This document shows, piece after piece, positions 47,782 to 59,300 of a DNA stretch of 64,000 bases. The position numbers were made by a program, and so were the translations under genes. The DNA is from Maniola hyperantus. Its lineage: Eukaryota > Arthropoda > Insecta > Lepidoptera > Nymphalidae. The stretch covers positions 2,353,465 through 2,417,464 of the forward strand of contig NC_048541.1 in the NCBI RefSeq assembly GCF_902806685.2, given 5' to 3'. Below the pieces are notes generated by a model, which was given only the letters and a program-made list of their open reading frames with translations, ran no database searches and was not told the DNA's origin. The first letter of the stretch is position 1. Each line of letters opens with the position of its first letter.

Positions 47782-48105
47782 CCGTGATAGCCTAGTGGTT
47801 ACGACGTCCGCTATTCGGGAGATCAGGGGTTCGATCCCGGGCACGCACCTGTAACTTTTTGGAGTTATGTGCGTTTTACGAAATTAAATGTCACTCGCTC
47901 TAACGGTGAAGGAAAACATAGTGAGGAGCATGCCTTTACATGCCTGCATGAGTGCACCATAATATTCTCAAAGGTGTGTGAAGTCTGCCAATTCGCATTC
48001 GGCCAGCGTGGTGGATTATGGCTAAAACCTTTCTCATACTGAAAGGAGACCCATGCTCTGTAGGTAGCCGACTATAGGTTGATCATGTGATGGTGATTGA
48101 TGATG
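47782..48105 (+). mobile_element. tRNA-derived SINE family C, best full-length copy
   Basis: The head gtgatagcctagtggttacg has an A box, the B box is GGTTCGATCCC, and the body acttttggagttatgtgcg-like sequence ends in a (GATGA) tail. The anticodon-stem region is ctattcgggagatcagg. Confidence 0.8.
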
Positions 48106-48221
48106 AGGTAGGTAGGAAGGTGTTTGCGCGCACACACTTGCGTACTATACCTGAATCCTATTTCTTCCGCTCCGTGGCCAGTATTTGGAAGACATAATAA
48201 TATTATCCTTCAGCTAAGATT

Positions 48222-48365
48222 GCCCCCCAATTGTGTAAGAAAAACTTATTCAACGTTATCGTAATCGTCAACAAATTCTGCCCTTTGATTGGCTGTGAAA
48301 AAATGTAAACAGCGAATCAACCAATCAAAGGGCAGAATTTTGTTTTTCTTACACAATCGGGGGGG
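48222..48365. mobile_element. TIR MITE 'ccccccaattgtg', copy 3
   Basis: ccccccaattgtgtaagaaa and ttcttacacaatcgggggg, with a second inner inverted pair ctgccctttgattgg/ccaatcaaagggcag. Confidence 0.75.
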
Positions 48366-48697
48366 AGTAGCCAGATTATTGTAGTTTTTTTCTGTAGGTG
48401 TAGCCCTTTGAGAAAACATCCGGAACACGTGCTAACTGCTAACCGAACTACCGAAGGCATGCTTTCCGCATAGCTTGTTAAAAACGTGCACGTACTGTGC
48501 CTAGAAGTCTCAATCCTAGAAGGTTAAACATTTTTTTTCTATATTTCATTTGCTCGCTACATCTATTAAAAAAAATCACATATTACTTAAAGTTACTAAT
48601 TAAAGTAATTAGGTACTTATTAAAGTTGTGTATAATTTATACAGCAATAAAAAAATCTGTCTTTTGTCTAACTATTATGTTCCCACTAAATTTCATC

Positions 48698-48845
48698 GTA
48701 GGGCTCAGCAAAAGGGCGGATCTACAAATTCCTGAAAAACCGGCAACGCATTGGCGGTTCCTCTGGTGCTGCAAATATGGTGGCGGTAATCGCTTAACAT
48801 CAGGTGACCCGCCTGCTCGTTTGCTCGCCATTTTTATACATAATA
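48698..48845 (+). mobile_element. CR1/Jockey-like LINE 3' end
   Basis: agggcggatctacaaattcc, gcgttcctctggtgctgc-like sequence and catcaggtgacccgcctgct match the 3086-3568 element. It ends in an ATA/ATT-rich tail. Confidence 0.7.
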
Positions 48846-48854
48846 ATAATAATA

Positions 48855-48975
48855 ATTTCATGATTCTAGATCAACGGGAAGTAGGTACCCTATAGGTTTC
48901 TTAACAGACAGACATTCAACAAAGTGATCCTATAAGGGTTACGTTTTTCCTTTTGAGGTGCGGAGCCCTAAAAAC
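48855..48975 (+). mobile_element. 'gtgcgagtc' repeat, 3' part
   Basis: atttcatgattctagatcaa to gaggtgcggagccctaaaaa. Confidence 0.6.
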
Positions 48976-49109
48976 TATTTATTAAGCGATTTCCCGTTAA
49001 CAATAACATATTTTAAATAAATGTTGCAATTCACAGAAACACGGTAAGCCCTTTTGGCTACGTTTTTCACGTCGTGTCGTTCCATTGTTAGTTCGCTGCA
49101 GACGCGTTT

Positions 49110-49236
49110 AACGTCTTATAATATTCGCCGATCACAGTTCAGTCATCGCAGCGCGTTGCTATTGTGTTTTTGCGAGAAAATACTTTTTCAGCTATGGCGA
49201 ATAAACATTACTTACTACTGTTGTAGATCGATCTAG
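49110..49236 (+). promoter_or_regulatory. Candidate alternative TATA/Inr promoter and short 5' exon
   Basis: TATAAT at 49117 lies 24 bases before the A of an arthropod-type initiator TTCAGTC (A at 49141). About 95 bases later a donor-like CTAG|GTAAAA follows (49237). A ten-codon upstream ORF starts at 49194. The spacing is slightly short for a TATA box. This is an inference from motifs only. Confidence 0.25.
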
Positions 49237-49738
49237 GTAAAAATTACTATACTTACCTACTTATTCGATGGTGGTCTACTTTACATGACAAGAGGCAGAA
49301 GCGTTGCGTAGCCATCGTCTGCCTAGAAAGTGTAGACTGTAGAGTCTACACTGTAGCACAGAATATATAATAGTTCTACGTAGGTAAGTAGAGTTGTAGA
49401 CCGCTGGTGTAGAGTTTATACAGTACTAAAACAATTTTTTGATTGTGTTGCTATATTGATAGGAAGGTACCTACTTACTGGTACATTTAAGTTTATTGTG
49501 TTTATGGTATATACCTACCTACTTTGTAACACCAAGAAACAGTAGGATCAGTTGGCGAGATAGTCCAGTCACTTAGATTAGATATTAGAATTTTGGCAGT
49601 AAAAATTAAATATAATAAATGTCCCGAATAAATGAGTTGAGGCTTAGTGTGCTGTGTACACTGTGTAAGAACGAAACTGATGTAGGTAGTAATAATATCT
49701 TATAAAAGTCTGTAGAACTCGGAAGAGAAGATAGCACT

Positions 49739-50182
49739 ACCCCAGTCGCCTGGCGACTGGGTCACGGGAACACCGAAACAATCAACAGCGACATCCGCCG
49801 AGGCGGACCCTTCGCCGGAGACCCACTCACGAGGTCCCACGCCACACGTCCGAGGCGCACCAACCCAAACGATGTGCGCCTCCCTCCCCCGGGGACCCAA
49901 CGGGCGACAACGCGATCCCGCGCACGTGCGTCGCCCGCGTTATTTCCTTCGCCTCGTCCACTGTGCCTTCTGCTAGTCAGAGGGACACGCGGAGAAAGCT
50001 CCCCCTGCCAGGTCATTAGCCATAGCCAACAATATCCCTGAAGAGAAATTATTAGCCATATTACCGGGGTGCAGCGGCCCGAATATGATATAATTTAATA
50101 TATATAATATCTTCGGCTCGGACGTATCCAAAAGGAACCAGCAGCATCCAGGCACACTGGGAGGTTACCTGGCTGGCATCCC
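49739..50182. mobile_element. 444-bp GC-rich insertion with 11-bp target duplication
   Basis: aagatagcact occurs at 49728-49738 and 50183-50193, flanking GC-rich sequence in AT-rich DNA. One end is a perfect hairpin, cccagtcgcc/ggcgactggg (49741-49761). There is no poly-A and no TIR. Open frames on the minus strand are short and mutually overlapping. The class is unknown; target-primed retroposition fits the duplication length. Confidence 0.65.
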
Positions 50183-50342
50183 AAGATAGCACTTCCTACT
50201 GGAATTGAAAGTAATAATAATGCCAATTGCCAACTATTTATTGCTTATCCTAATATACTTATCTACTACATTGCCATAAAAAAGTAGTAGGCGCCAAGAT
50301 TAATTTAACTTTTAATATTCATTAATCATTATTCTGTAACAG

Positions 50343-50437
50343 TTTGCCATGCCAATCCACACTTGGTCAGTGTGGTGGTCTATGGCTAAACCCTTCTCAT
50401 TCTGAGAGGAGTTGATGGGTTGATGATGATGATAAAC
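50343..50437 (+). mobile_element. SINE family C tail fragment
   Basis: caatccacacttggtcagtg, ctgagaggag and a gatgatgatga tail. Confidence 0.5.
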
Positions 50438-50792
50438 ATTACTATTCTAATGTACAATTTTATTATGTTGAATTGTTTTTCTTTAAATACTGCTAATCTA
50501 TTTAAGCATATATAATAAATCAAACTGCTTTTATTTTAAATGCACTTAACTAACTAAACTTAATATTATTAATTTTTATTCTAAAATAAAGAACGATAAA
50601 ATTCTATAAATTTCTATTTCTGAACATAGGATAAGTTGTCGCAATGACACATCCATGACAGGACGTCTATGAAGTCATATTGGAGGCAGTGATTCCCAAA
50701 CATTATCGAAATCGTAATTATTTATTATTCTATTGATCATGAGCATGACGATACTTAGCAAACAAGAGGTTGGGTACTTATTAATAACTAGG

Positions 50793-50890
50793 TAGAGGTA
50801 TATTTTTATTTCGGCTGACGTCGAAATGACGTAATTTCGATGTTAATGATAATGAGACATGTTCTAGCGCAATTGCAATTTGCAGGACTT
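50793..50890. mobile_element. TIR MITE 'agtcccgcaaattgc', partial copy
   Basis: tcggctgacgtcgaaatgac and gcaattgcaatttgcaggac match the right half of 29058-29220. Confidence 0.6.
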
Positions 50891-51549
50891 TTAACATGAT
50901 TTAGATTAAGGTAAAATAAGATGACTCAGTTATAAGCACAGATCTATACTTTAGTATAGATCCGTGGTTATAAGTTATAACTACAATACAAATTTTGTTA
51001 CTGTACAACGAGGGGACGGACGCGACTTGACGTGAATCGTGATAGGAAGTAGGTTTGAGAAGCTTTGTCTTGAAAATTATACTCGACTCTGACGTCATCG
51101 TTATTGGTACGTCATACGTCAGCGGTCAGAAACTTTTCAAGGATGGATAAAAAAAAGTTAACTATAAACTACTAGGCCTCCTCAACTCAGTTATTAATCC
51201 AATAAAAGAATAAACCTTGAGCAAACAAGTAATTAACCGAGTGAATCAGATAATAAGTAATCTAACCTCTCATACCTTCATCCGTATTCATAATAATATC
51301 ATAGTTTCTCTCAGTAATGCAAGAAATACGGCAAACGAAACATCGGTCTCGTACCTAAAGTTTTGTAAGTACTTTTTTTTACTATTTATCACTGTGTTTA
51401 ACTTGGAAACCTTGGTCGTAGCCTTCAGTGAAGCGTGAAAAATCTTCTCCAAAAAACAATCGTTGATTTTTCACATAAACCGAATACGACAAACGCTGTA
51501 GAACAACTGTATCGTGAAATCGCATCAACTTATCTTATCAACATAGATT

Positions 51550-51706
51550 ATGTACACAAGTGTTAAATTCATACTGTGTAATGGGCAGAACATTACATAT
51601 CAGCATCCTTGTGGATACCGTGACGTGAAAACGGATTTTGTTGAGGACAAGAAAAACATGGAACGCAAAGATTTTACACTCAGTTTCCACAATCTTATAA
51701 AGCGAG
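51550..51706 (+). CDS. Pld: Putative first coding exon of Pld
   Basis: An open frame runs from ATG 51550 to a donor at 51707 (GAG|GTAGTG). The exon ends with one base of a codon, which is exactly what the exon at 53590 needs: g+at gives Asp and restores the frame. A second in-frame ATG at 51658 has a much better context (AAAACATGG) and gives MERKDFTLSFHNLIKR before the junction. An in-frame stop lies at 51544-51546, and AG acceptors occur at 51545-51546 and 51602-51603. There is no homology support that I can recall, and phase agreement alone happens by chance one time in three, so the exon is inferred. If it is wrong, the start lies in another upstream exon. Confidence 0.45.
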
Positions 51707-53297
51707 GTAGTGTGTGTGTGAAGTGTTTGTGATTGTTTACTATTTTATTGTTAACATATGGTGTATTTATATAGTGGAAAACAAGGAAATAAGGTTTACT
51801 ATAAGATGTAATTGGTGTTACAACGTTCGATTTATGTATCGCCAACTATGAATGCGATATATTCAAAATTTTAATCGTGTAATTTTAGATATGTACCTAC
51901 AAATTGTTATGGCTTTTACTAAGCTACACTTTTTAATAATTAATCACTATGGTAATCCCTTGGTTACGTACTTAAAACAAACTTGAATAATAAATTAAAG
52001 AACATTTTAACAATGTTATAACATTATTGAAATAGACAAAAACAATATAACTTACTAACCACAGTAATCAGTTACATTTTAGTACCTCGTATAACTTTTT
52101 AGTTCCTAATAAGATTCAATTTTTTTTAAATAGATTTAACATGGCTTAGTTTACCAAGTTTGTACTTAAAAATTATCTATCTCTGTACCAAATTTCATCA
52201 AAATCGGTTGAACGGATGGGCTGTGAAAGGCTAGCAGACAGACAGACAGACACACTTTCGCATTTATAATATTAGTATGGATTAGGTCTTGATTTCTTGA
52301 AAACTATTTTTTTTTATTATTATTAGAAATCAGGGTTACTTTCTGACTGACCAAACAATTAAAATATCTTTATAAATATGGAAATATATCAAAATATCAA
52401 GGATAGTCACCTGAAAATCCATAGTTATCTTAATAATACAACTGGGCCTTTCCCGTTACCTACAATAATAAGCACAAAAATAGCAATGACTGTTATCAGT
52501 CCACTTCACGAAACAATGATCTACATATATGTACATATAATTATAATTATAATTTATTCATCATCATCATAATCATCAACCAATAGACATCCACTGCTGG
52601 ACATGGACTCTTGTAGGGACTTCCACACGCCACAGTCTTGCGCAGCGGCGGCGCGCCGCCTGGATCCAGCGGCTCCCTGCGACTCGTCTGATGTCGTCCG
52701 TCCACCTAGTGGGGGTCTTCCAACTCTGCGTCTTCCGGTGCGAGGTTGCCATTCTAGCACCTTGGAACCCCAACGTCTATCGGTTGTACGAACTATGTGC
52801 CCTGCCCATTGCCACTTCAGCTTCGCAACTTGTTGAGCTATGTTGTTTACTATAGTTCTCCTACCGATCTCCTCATTTCTGATTTGATCACGTAGAGAAA
52901 CTCCAAGCAGAGCTCTCTCCTTCGCCCGCTGAGTGACTCTGAGCTTTCTTATGAGGCCCATAGTTAGCGAGTTATAATTTAAGTAATTTACTTAATAATA
53001 ATATGGTTATTATCAATCACCATAGTCTGTTTGCGTCCACTGCTGGTCATAGGCCCTCCCAAGAGCATGCCACCACACACGATCCTCCGCCTTTCTCATC
53101 CACCCACTCCCCGCAGCCTTCTTAAAGTCGTTAGTCCAGCAGGTTGGAGGTCGTCCTACACTGCGCTTTCTGATATGCGGTCTCCACTCCAGAACACGTC
53201 TGCCCCATCTGCCATCGGTTCTTATGGTTATTAGGTAGATACTTATTTAATGTGACTGTGTCTGTCCGCTACCTTTTCATGGCCCATGGAAAATCGG

Positions 53298-53356
<59 letters not shown>

Positions 53357-56300
53357 ATATCTCGAAAAACCAAGGAGTTCCTACAGGATTCTTAATAACC
53401 TAAATCCATTTAGATAAAATCACAGCCATCATCTAGCAACTTGGGTACCTTCAAGTCAAGTGTGAATAGGCATCTTCTAGGCAAGCGCGCTCCATCTTAG
53501 GCTGCATCATCACTTGCCACCAGGTCTGATTGCAGCCAAGCGCTAGTCTATAAATTTAAAAAAAAAACCAATAAAAGTTTTTCTTTCAGATGAAGAACTC
53601 TACGGTTACACAAACTACGGAATGGAGACTCCCACACCGACCACCACACCAGGGGACTGCTTTCAGAATGTGTTTCAGAACTTGGACTCACTGTCTTCAC
53701 CATGTTTGGACTCGGACTTTGATGAGAGCCTAGCAGTCCCAGAGTCCTTGTCGGTGATTGATGTAGAGAAGCATAAAGAGGAGACAGATGCTTCTGGTAT
53801 GTTTTTACTGACCTAAGCTAACTGCCATACTCAGTCGCTTAATAGTTACCTACTTAAGTTTAGTTAAAACGAGACAGAGCTATATCTCTCACATAAATCT
53901 GTCTTGTTTTAACTCAATCTTAAGTAACGATTAGCGTCAGAGTACAGAGTATAAATATTACAAGCACTAAATTGTTTCCATGAAAACTGCACCAATTTAA
54001 ATAAGTCTTTTTGCATTGTAAAAGAGACTATCAGCTTGATTTCATGTAATTAAATCCTATGTAGTTAAGATCTGATGAAGGAGGATGGAATCCCTCAACA
54101 GATAACAGCGAATTACTCTGTATGAACAGAAGTTGATTTTTTTTTCAATGAATTATTTATTAGAAGACTGAACATGAATAGAAAAATAGGTTAATAGAGG
54201 TTTCAAGTTAATCAAAAGGTTATCAACTCCATTTCATGTGCCAAATTGATAGTAAATAGTAAATATATTATGCTATCGCCAATTTTACTTTAGTTTGCAA
54301 AAATAAACAAAGGATTTACTTGCGAAATATCATTTTAACTTTTATAAGTATAGTACGTGACAGGTAGAGATAGCAATCGGGTGGGGACGCCCCGCACACC
54401 CGCACAGCCTCCGCGCTAACCCGGTGCGGGATAGCACGGGTGACGTACGAGTCGTCTCCCCGCCTCATACCCCGATTGCCATCTCAACCTGTCGCGCAGT
54501 ATACCTACAGTACGCGGTCGAAAGTAATGTACAGAAGGCAAATTTGTAGAGCACTCTCTCTGTCGTTGAGACCGACAAAACATCATATAGGTATGAGTGA
54601 CAGAGACAACGCTCTACAAATCCGAAATGTCATTCTAAAGACTGATGTACATTACTTTCGGCCGCGTAAGGAATTTCTACTTTCGATGATTCATTTGTTT
54701 TATCAGCTTATAATAGATATTATATGAAAGCAATATAATTGTATCTGTTTGACAACGTTTATGAGTCAGTTAATTGAATAATCCATGTTTTTCATGGCCT
54801 TCATTCTTGACATGCAACTATCACCGAAAGGCCATGGGAATAGCCTCAATAGCTCAACGGTTAAAAGTGCGGACTGAAATTCGAAAGGTCGCCGGTTCAA
54901 ACCCCACCCCTTGCACTATTGTCGTACCTACTCCTAGCACAAGCTTCACGCTTAATTGGAGAGAAAAGGGGAATGTTAGTCAAGGGCCATGGCTATGTCC
55001 CTCCAGCGACGGTGCGGTGCGACAAGCGATCTGCATTTTGGGAAAATTTACAGTATAGCCATTTTAAATAACTAGCTTTTGCTCGCGACTTCGTCGGCGT
55101 GGACTACAAAAGTTCAATCCCCTATTTTTCCGCTCAGGGTTTGAAATTTCAAAAATCCTTTCCTAGCGGATGTCTATGTCATCATATCTGTATTCCAAAT
55201 TTCAGCCCAATCCGTTCAGTAGTTTGAGCTGTGCGTTGCTAGATCAGTCAGTCTGTTTTAAGATGTAACTAACTGTCGTGAACTGTGCCTGTGCTTCGGT
55301 GAGCACATAAAGCCTTTGGTCCTGCGCCTGATCTTCGTCTCTCATCTCGCCTCTCTCCGGTCGTGTTGGATTGCTGTCCCATCCGGAGTGACACATGATC
55401 GCATAAGAGTCAGTGAACAGAGAGTGCACTTAATATGATGTATTATGTGTGCATTATTTATCTCCTGCTTGGCTAGTTGGCTGCCATAGTCGAATTTCGG
55501 TCAGGAATGGTTTATAAAGCTATGATAACTCTTAGAAAAATATCACTTGAATAATACTGATTATTCATACGATTAGATTTATTATGATTAGCCGATATAA
55601 TCAATTTCTATTATATTGTGATTGGGTAAATGGACGATTAATTAATAATCTCTGAGGTGTTTGTATGTTATCATATTAAATTGATCATATAGGACTTAAT
55701 ATTACTTACATTATTTATCTATCAATTGTCTATGTCGATTGTCGATGATAAAATTGATAACTACCTATAATATGGACTTTTTCAAATCCTTAAGGCGGTA
55801 GTAACGGTATCTTCAACTTTTCATGTTCCCAGTGTTTCAATTTGCTATAAGTATTCTCATTTGTTAGTCTACAAGTTTTTACACAGAATGCATTATGCTC
55901 AGATTTAGAATAATTACGACTCTAAGGCTTGAGATCTATAGAGTGTACTTTGACTTTGACTTAAGTTTTAGTTAAAACCATAGATTAAAACAAGACAGAT
56001 TTATGTCAACGATATAACGCTATCTGTAGATCTCAACTTAAATTTCCAATGCAAGTTATCCCTTGACTGCGATCTTATTTGGTAGTAGGGATGATGTAAT
56101 CGAATGGTAGTTTAGGGCATAGTCCACCACGCAGCCCAAGTACAAATTAGCAGATTCCACACGTCTTTAGGAACATCATGAAAAACTCTCAGGCATACAG
56201 GTTTCCTAACTATTTTTTCCTTCAACATTAAAGCAACTCTGAAAAGTTATAGTCGCTTACTCCAATAGTTATCCAATTCCATATCCAATATCTAATACCT

Positions 56301-59300
56301 AATATGTTTCTTTTCAGCGCCACTAGCTACCTCAGTGCCATACAAAGCGATACACGCGCCTCCCGTTAAATTCAATTCGGTGCACAGGAAAGTGTTCATT
56401 CCGGGAGTTGAAATAAAGGTCAGATTCGTGGAGAACGAGAGGAGCGTTACCACACATTTGCTCAATCCTAATCTGTAAGTAGAGCTTTTCTATTAATACT
56501 CCTAAAGATTTCTATTGCACGGCGTACAGTTGGCGTAAGAGCTTGAAGCGGGCCATGCTCTGTACAGTACCCGGCAGAAAATATTGTACATCAACCTTTA
56601 GAAAGAGATAGCGGTTGTGTAGAGCGTTGTCTCTGTCGTTGAGACTGACAAAACGTCACATAGGTATGAGTGACAGAGACAACGCTCTACGAAGCCGAAA
56701 CCTCTTTTAAAGGTTGATGCACGATAAATTTAAATAATTTATTCAAATTGGATACTATTGTACTTTTGTTTGTCCCGGGCACGTAGCCCGGGATCGGACC
56801 CCCGACCTCCGATTAGAAGGCGGACGTCCTAACCACTAGGCTATCACAGCTTAATTACATTGTCTCTAATCATTTCCAATACAATCAACCAAGAAATAAA
56901 CTTCTAATGCAGCACAGCTGTTCTTAGATTTCCTATTTTTACCTTAGTAGTCACAAGAAGTAATCAATTCCGTTTATCATACAGTGGAAAAATGTACCTT
57001 CAGTATAGAATTCGATTACTCATCAGATTGTCTCTAGATAGGGACCCATTGATAGCTTGGCGGCTCGCCGTAAATAGATTTGTTGCGTCAATTATTGCTA
57101 ACTGGTTTAATCTAATGGTTTCTATATATAAAAATCTCTCTCCTAATGCAAGGTTTATTGGTTTAACCGTGAAACCGTGGGAAAGATACGCGTGGGTGAT
57201 GTTATATTTAGATTAAACTATAGTAGAGACTTTTTATTAGGCCACTTTTGTTAAAGAAAAACTGTCAAACATAGTCTATTAAATTAATGGTTCTACAGTA
57301 CCCGGCAGGAAATATTTAACGACCTTTAGAAAGAGATAGCGGTTTTGTAGAACATTATCTCCAAAAGGTCACATAGGTATGAGTGACAGAGACAACACTC
57401 TATGAAGCCGAAATCTATTTCTAAAGGTTTGATGCACAATAAATTCAAATCATTTATTGAAATTGGGTGCTATTGTACTCTTTGTTTGTCAGATGTTGAA
57501 CTTGTAATTTAATGATGTAGTGGTGATGAATGATATAGTAGCAATATTTCCAACCCGCTACTGTAGAATAGTTTATCTACTCTCATATCTTTAAATTCTA
57601 ATTATCAAATCAAAATGTGTTACATATTGGCTTACCAAAGGCAACGCGTGGATTTTTAGAATAGAATAGAATATATTTTTATTCAAGTAGACTTATTACA
57701 AGTGCTTTTGAATCGTTAACTAGTTTAATTTCCCGACATGGTTTGAAAACCCGGAATCCAGAGCCGTTTAGCGACTTATGCTGACCATATTATATTTCTT
57801 TTAGATACACAATAAATCTTCAACATGGAGACTTCACATGGACAATCAAAAAACGCTACAAGCACATCCTGTATCTACACCAGCAACTGTCCTTATACAG
57901 GGCGTCCCTTAAAATTCCGTTCCCGACTAAAACACACAAGTCCAGACGAGCCAGTTTCAAAAATACGTTCGAAAGTGAGGAAAAAGCTGAAAAGGTAGCC
58001 TTGGAAGCTGTTCGTAGGAGCAACTCGACTAAGCGACGAGAAGGGAGGCCTAGGAAACGAAAAGGCGCTTTGCCCAGGTAGTGTTGCCAGGCGTCCGGAT
58101 AAAGCCGGACACAGTCAGGCCTTTTGGTTGCATGTACGGCCAAATTAGACGGTGTCCGGCCTGTCCGGCTTTTGTTAGGCTTTTTAAATTTGGCCATTTT
58201 TTAAATTTTGCAATAATAGTAGGTGTGAAGAATGATGATTATTTAAATAGGACTGGTTCATTCATTCGGTTTGTTTAATTTTGGAAATAAGTAGTATTAA
58301 TAAGTGATTATTAAAAAAAGATTGGTTCATTTATTTTATTGTTCTTTTATTAGAATTTGAGGATATTTTAAGGTAAAAAATATAAAAGCCTTGTTTTTTT
58401 TTTGTTATACTAAGACTGAAAAATTAAGGTTGTCCGGCCTTTTTACCCAAATGTCCGGCTAAACTGGCTGTTCTGTTCGGCTTTTCGGCTTTAAGATCTG
58501 GCAACCCTATGCCCAGGTATGGAAAATTCTAGGGAATTAATTTTGAATGAAGCTTTGTTACATATGTACTGCACACACACACTAACTGACAAAAGTCTTA
58601 CATGATCTATATTTTGTAGGTTTCCTCGGAAACCAGAGGTGATGGTGACGTACGAAGGAATACAACTACGTATGAAGCAACTCGAAGAATATCTGTATAA
58701 TCTACTCAACATATCCATTTACAGAAATCATCATGAAACGGTTAGTACATTTTAACTTATACTTTAATACTTAGTTCTTTCCATGTTTCCAATATTTCAT
58801 CACCAACCTGCGTGATTTTCGTAAAATCTTTTCTTTGCTGTTACCTTTACCGGGTGTAACGAGAACCGGGACTCGAGACTCGACCGACTATTAAATGCTT
58901 TTTGTGTTTAGGTCGCCATTTTGATTGAGTGGTGGCAATAGCAATTATTGTGCTCTAATCAAGTTAATATTGCAGTTAGGTTATTATTAAAGGTAAACCC
59001 CTCGAATGCCTCTGCGCGTTGTGATTGATATTTAGTTTCACTTCTGGTATGTTTATACAAATCATTACTAAACAATGCTGTAGAGGTAGAATCCTTCAGT
59101 TCCAAATGTTTCCTTAATTTAAGGTGAAGTTCCTGGAAGTATCACAACTGTCGTTCATCACAGAGCTGGGCACGAAGGGCAAGGAAGGCATGATACAGAA
59201 GAGGACAGGCTCCACTAGGCCGGGCCAAGCGGGCTGCAACTGCTTCGGCCTGCTCGGCAATATGGTGTGTGTCAGGTCAGAACGCGGTAACCAGATAAAT

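Noticed and set aside
49700..50016. Minus-strand frames in the GC-rich insertion
   Set aside because: Frames overlap each other and lack known domains. They are best explained by the GC-rich transposon.
53590..53592. ATG at the first base of Pld exon 1 as start codon
   Set aside because: That frame stops within the exon. The PLD frame needs two bases here to finish a split codon.
56992..57216. 74-codon frame in Pld intron 2
   Set aside because: It has no phase-compatible splice sites joining it to Pld, and PX continuity between exons 2 and 3 is complete without it.
57856..58197. 113-codon minus-strand open frame
   Set aside because: It is the antisense shadow of Pld exon 3 plus the hAT-like MITE.
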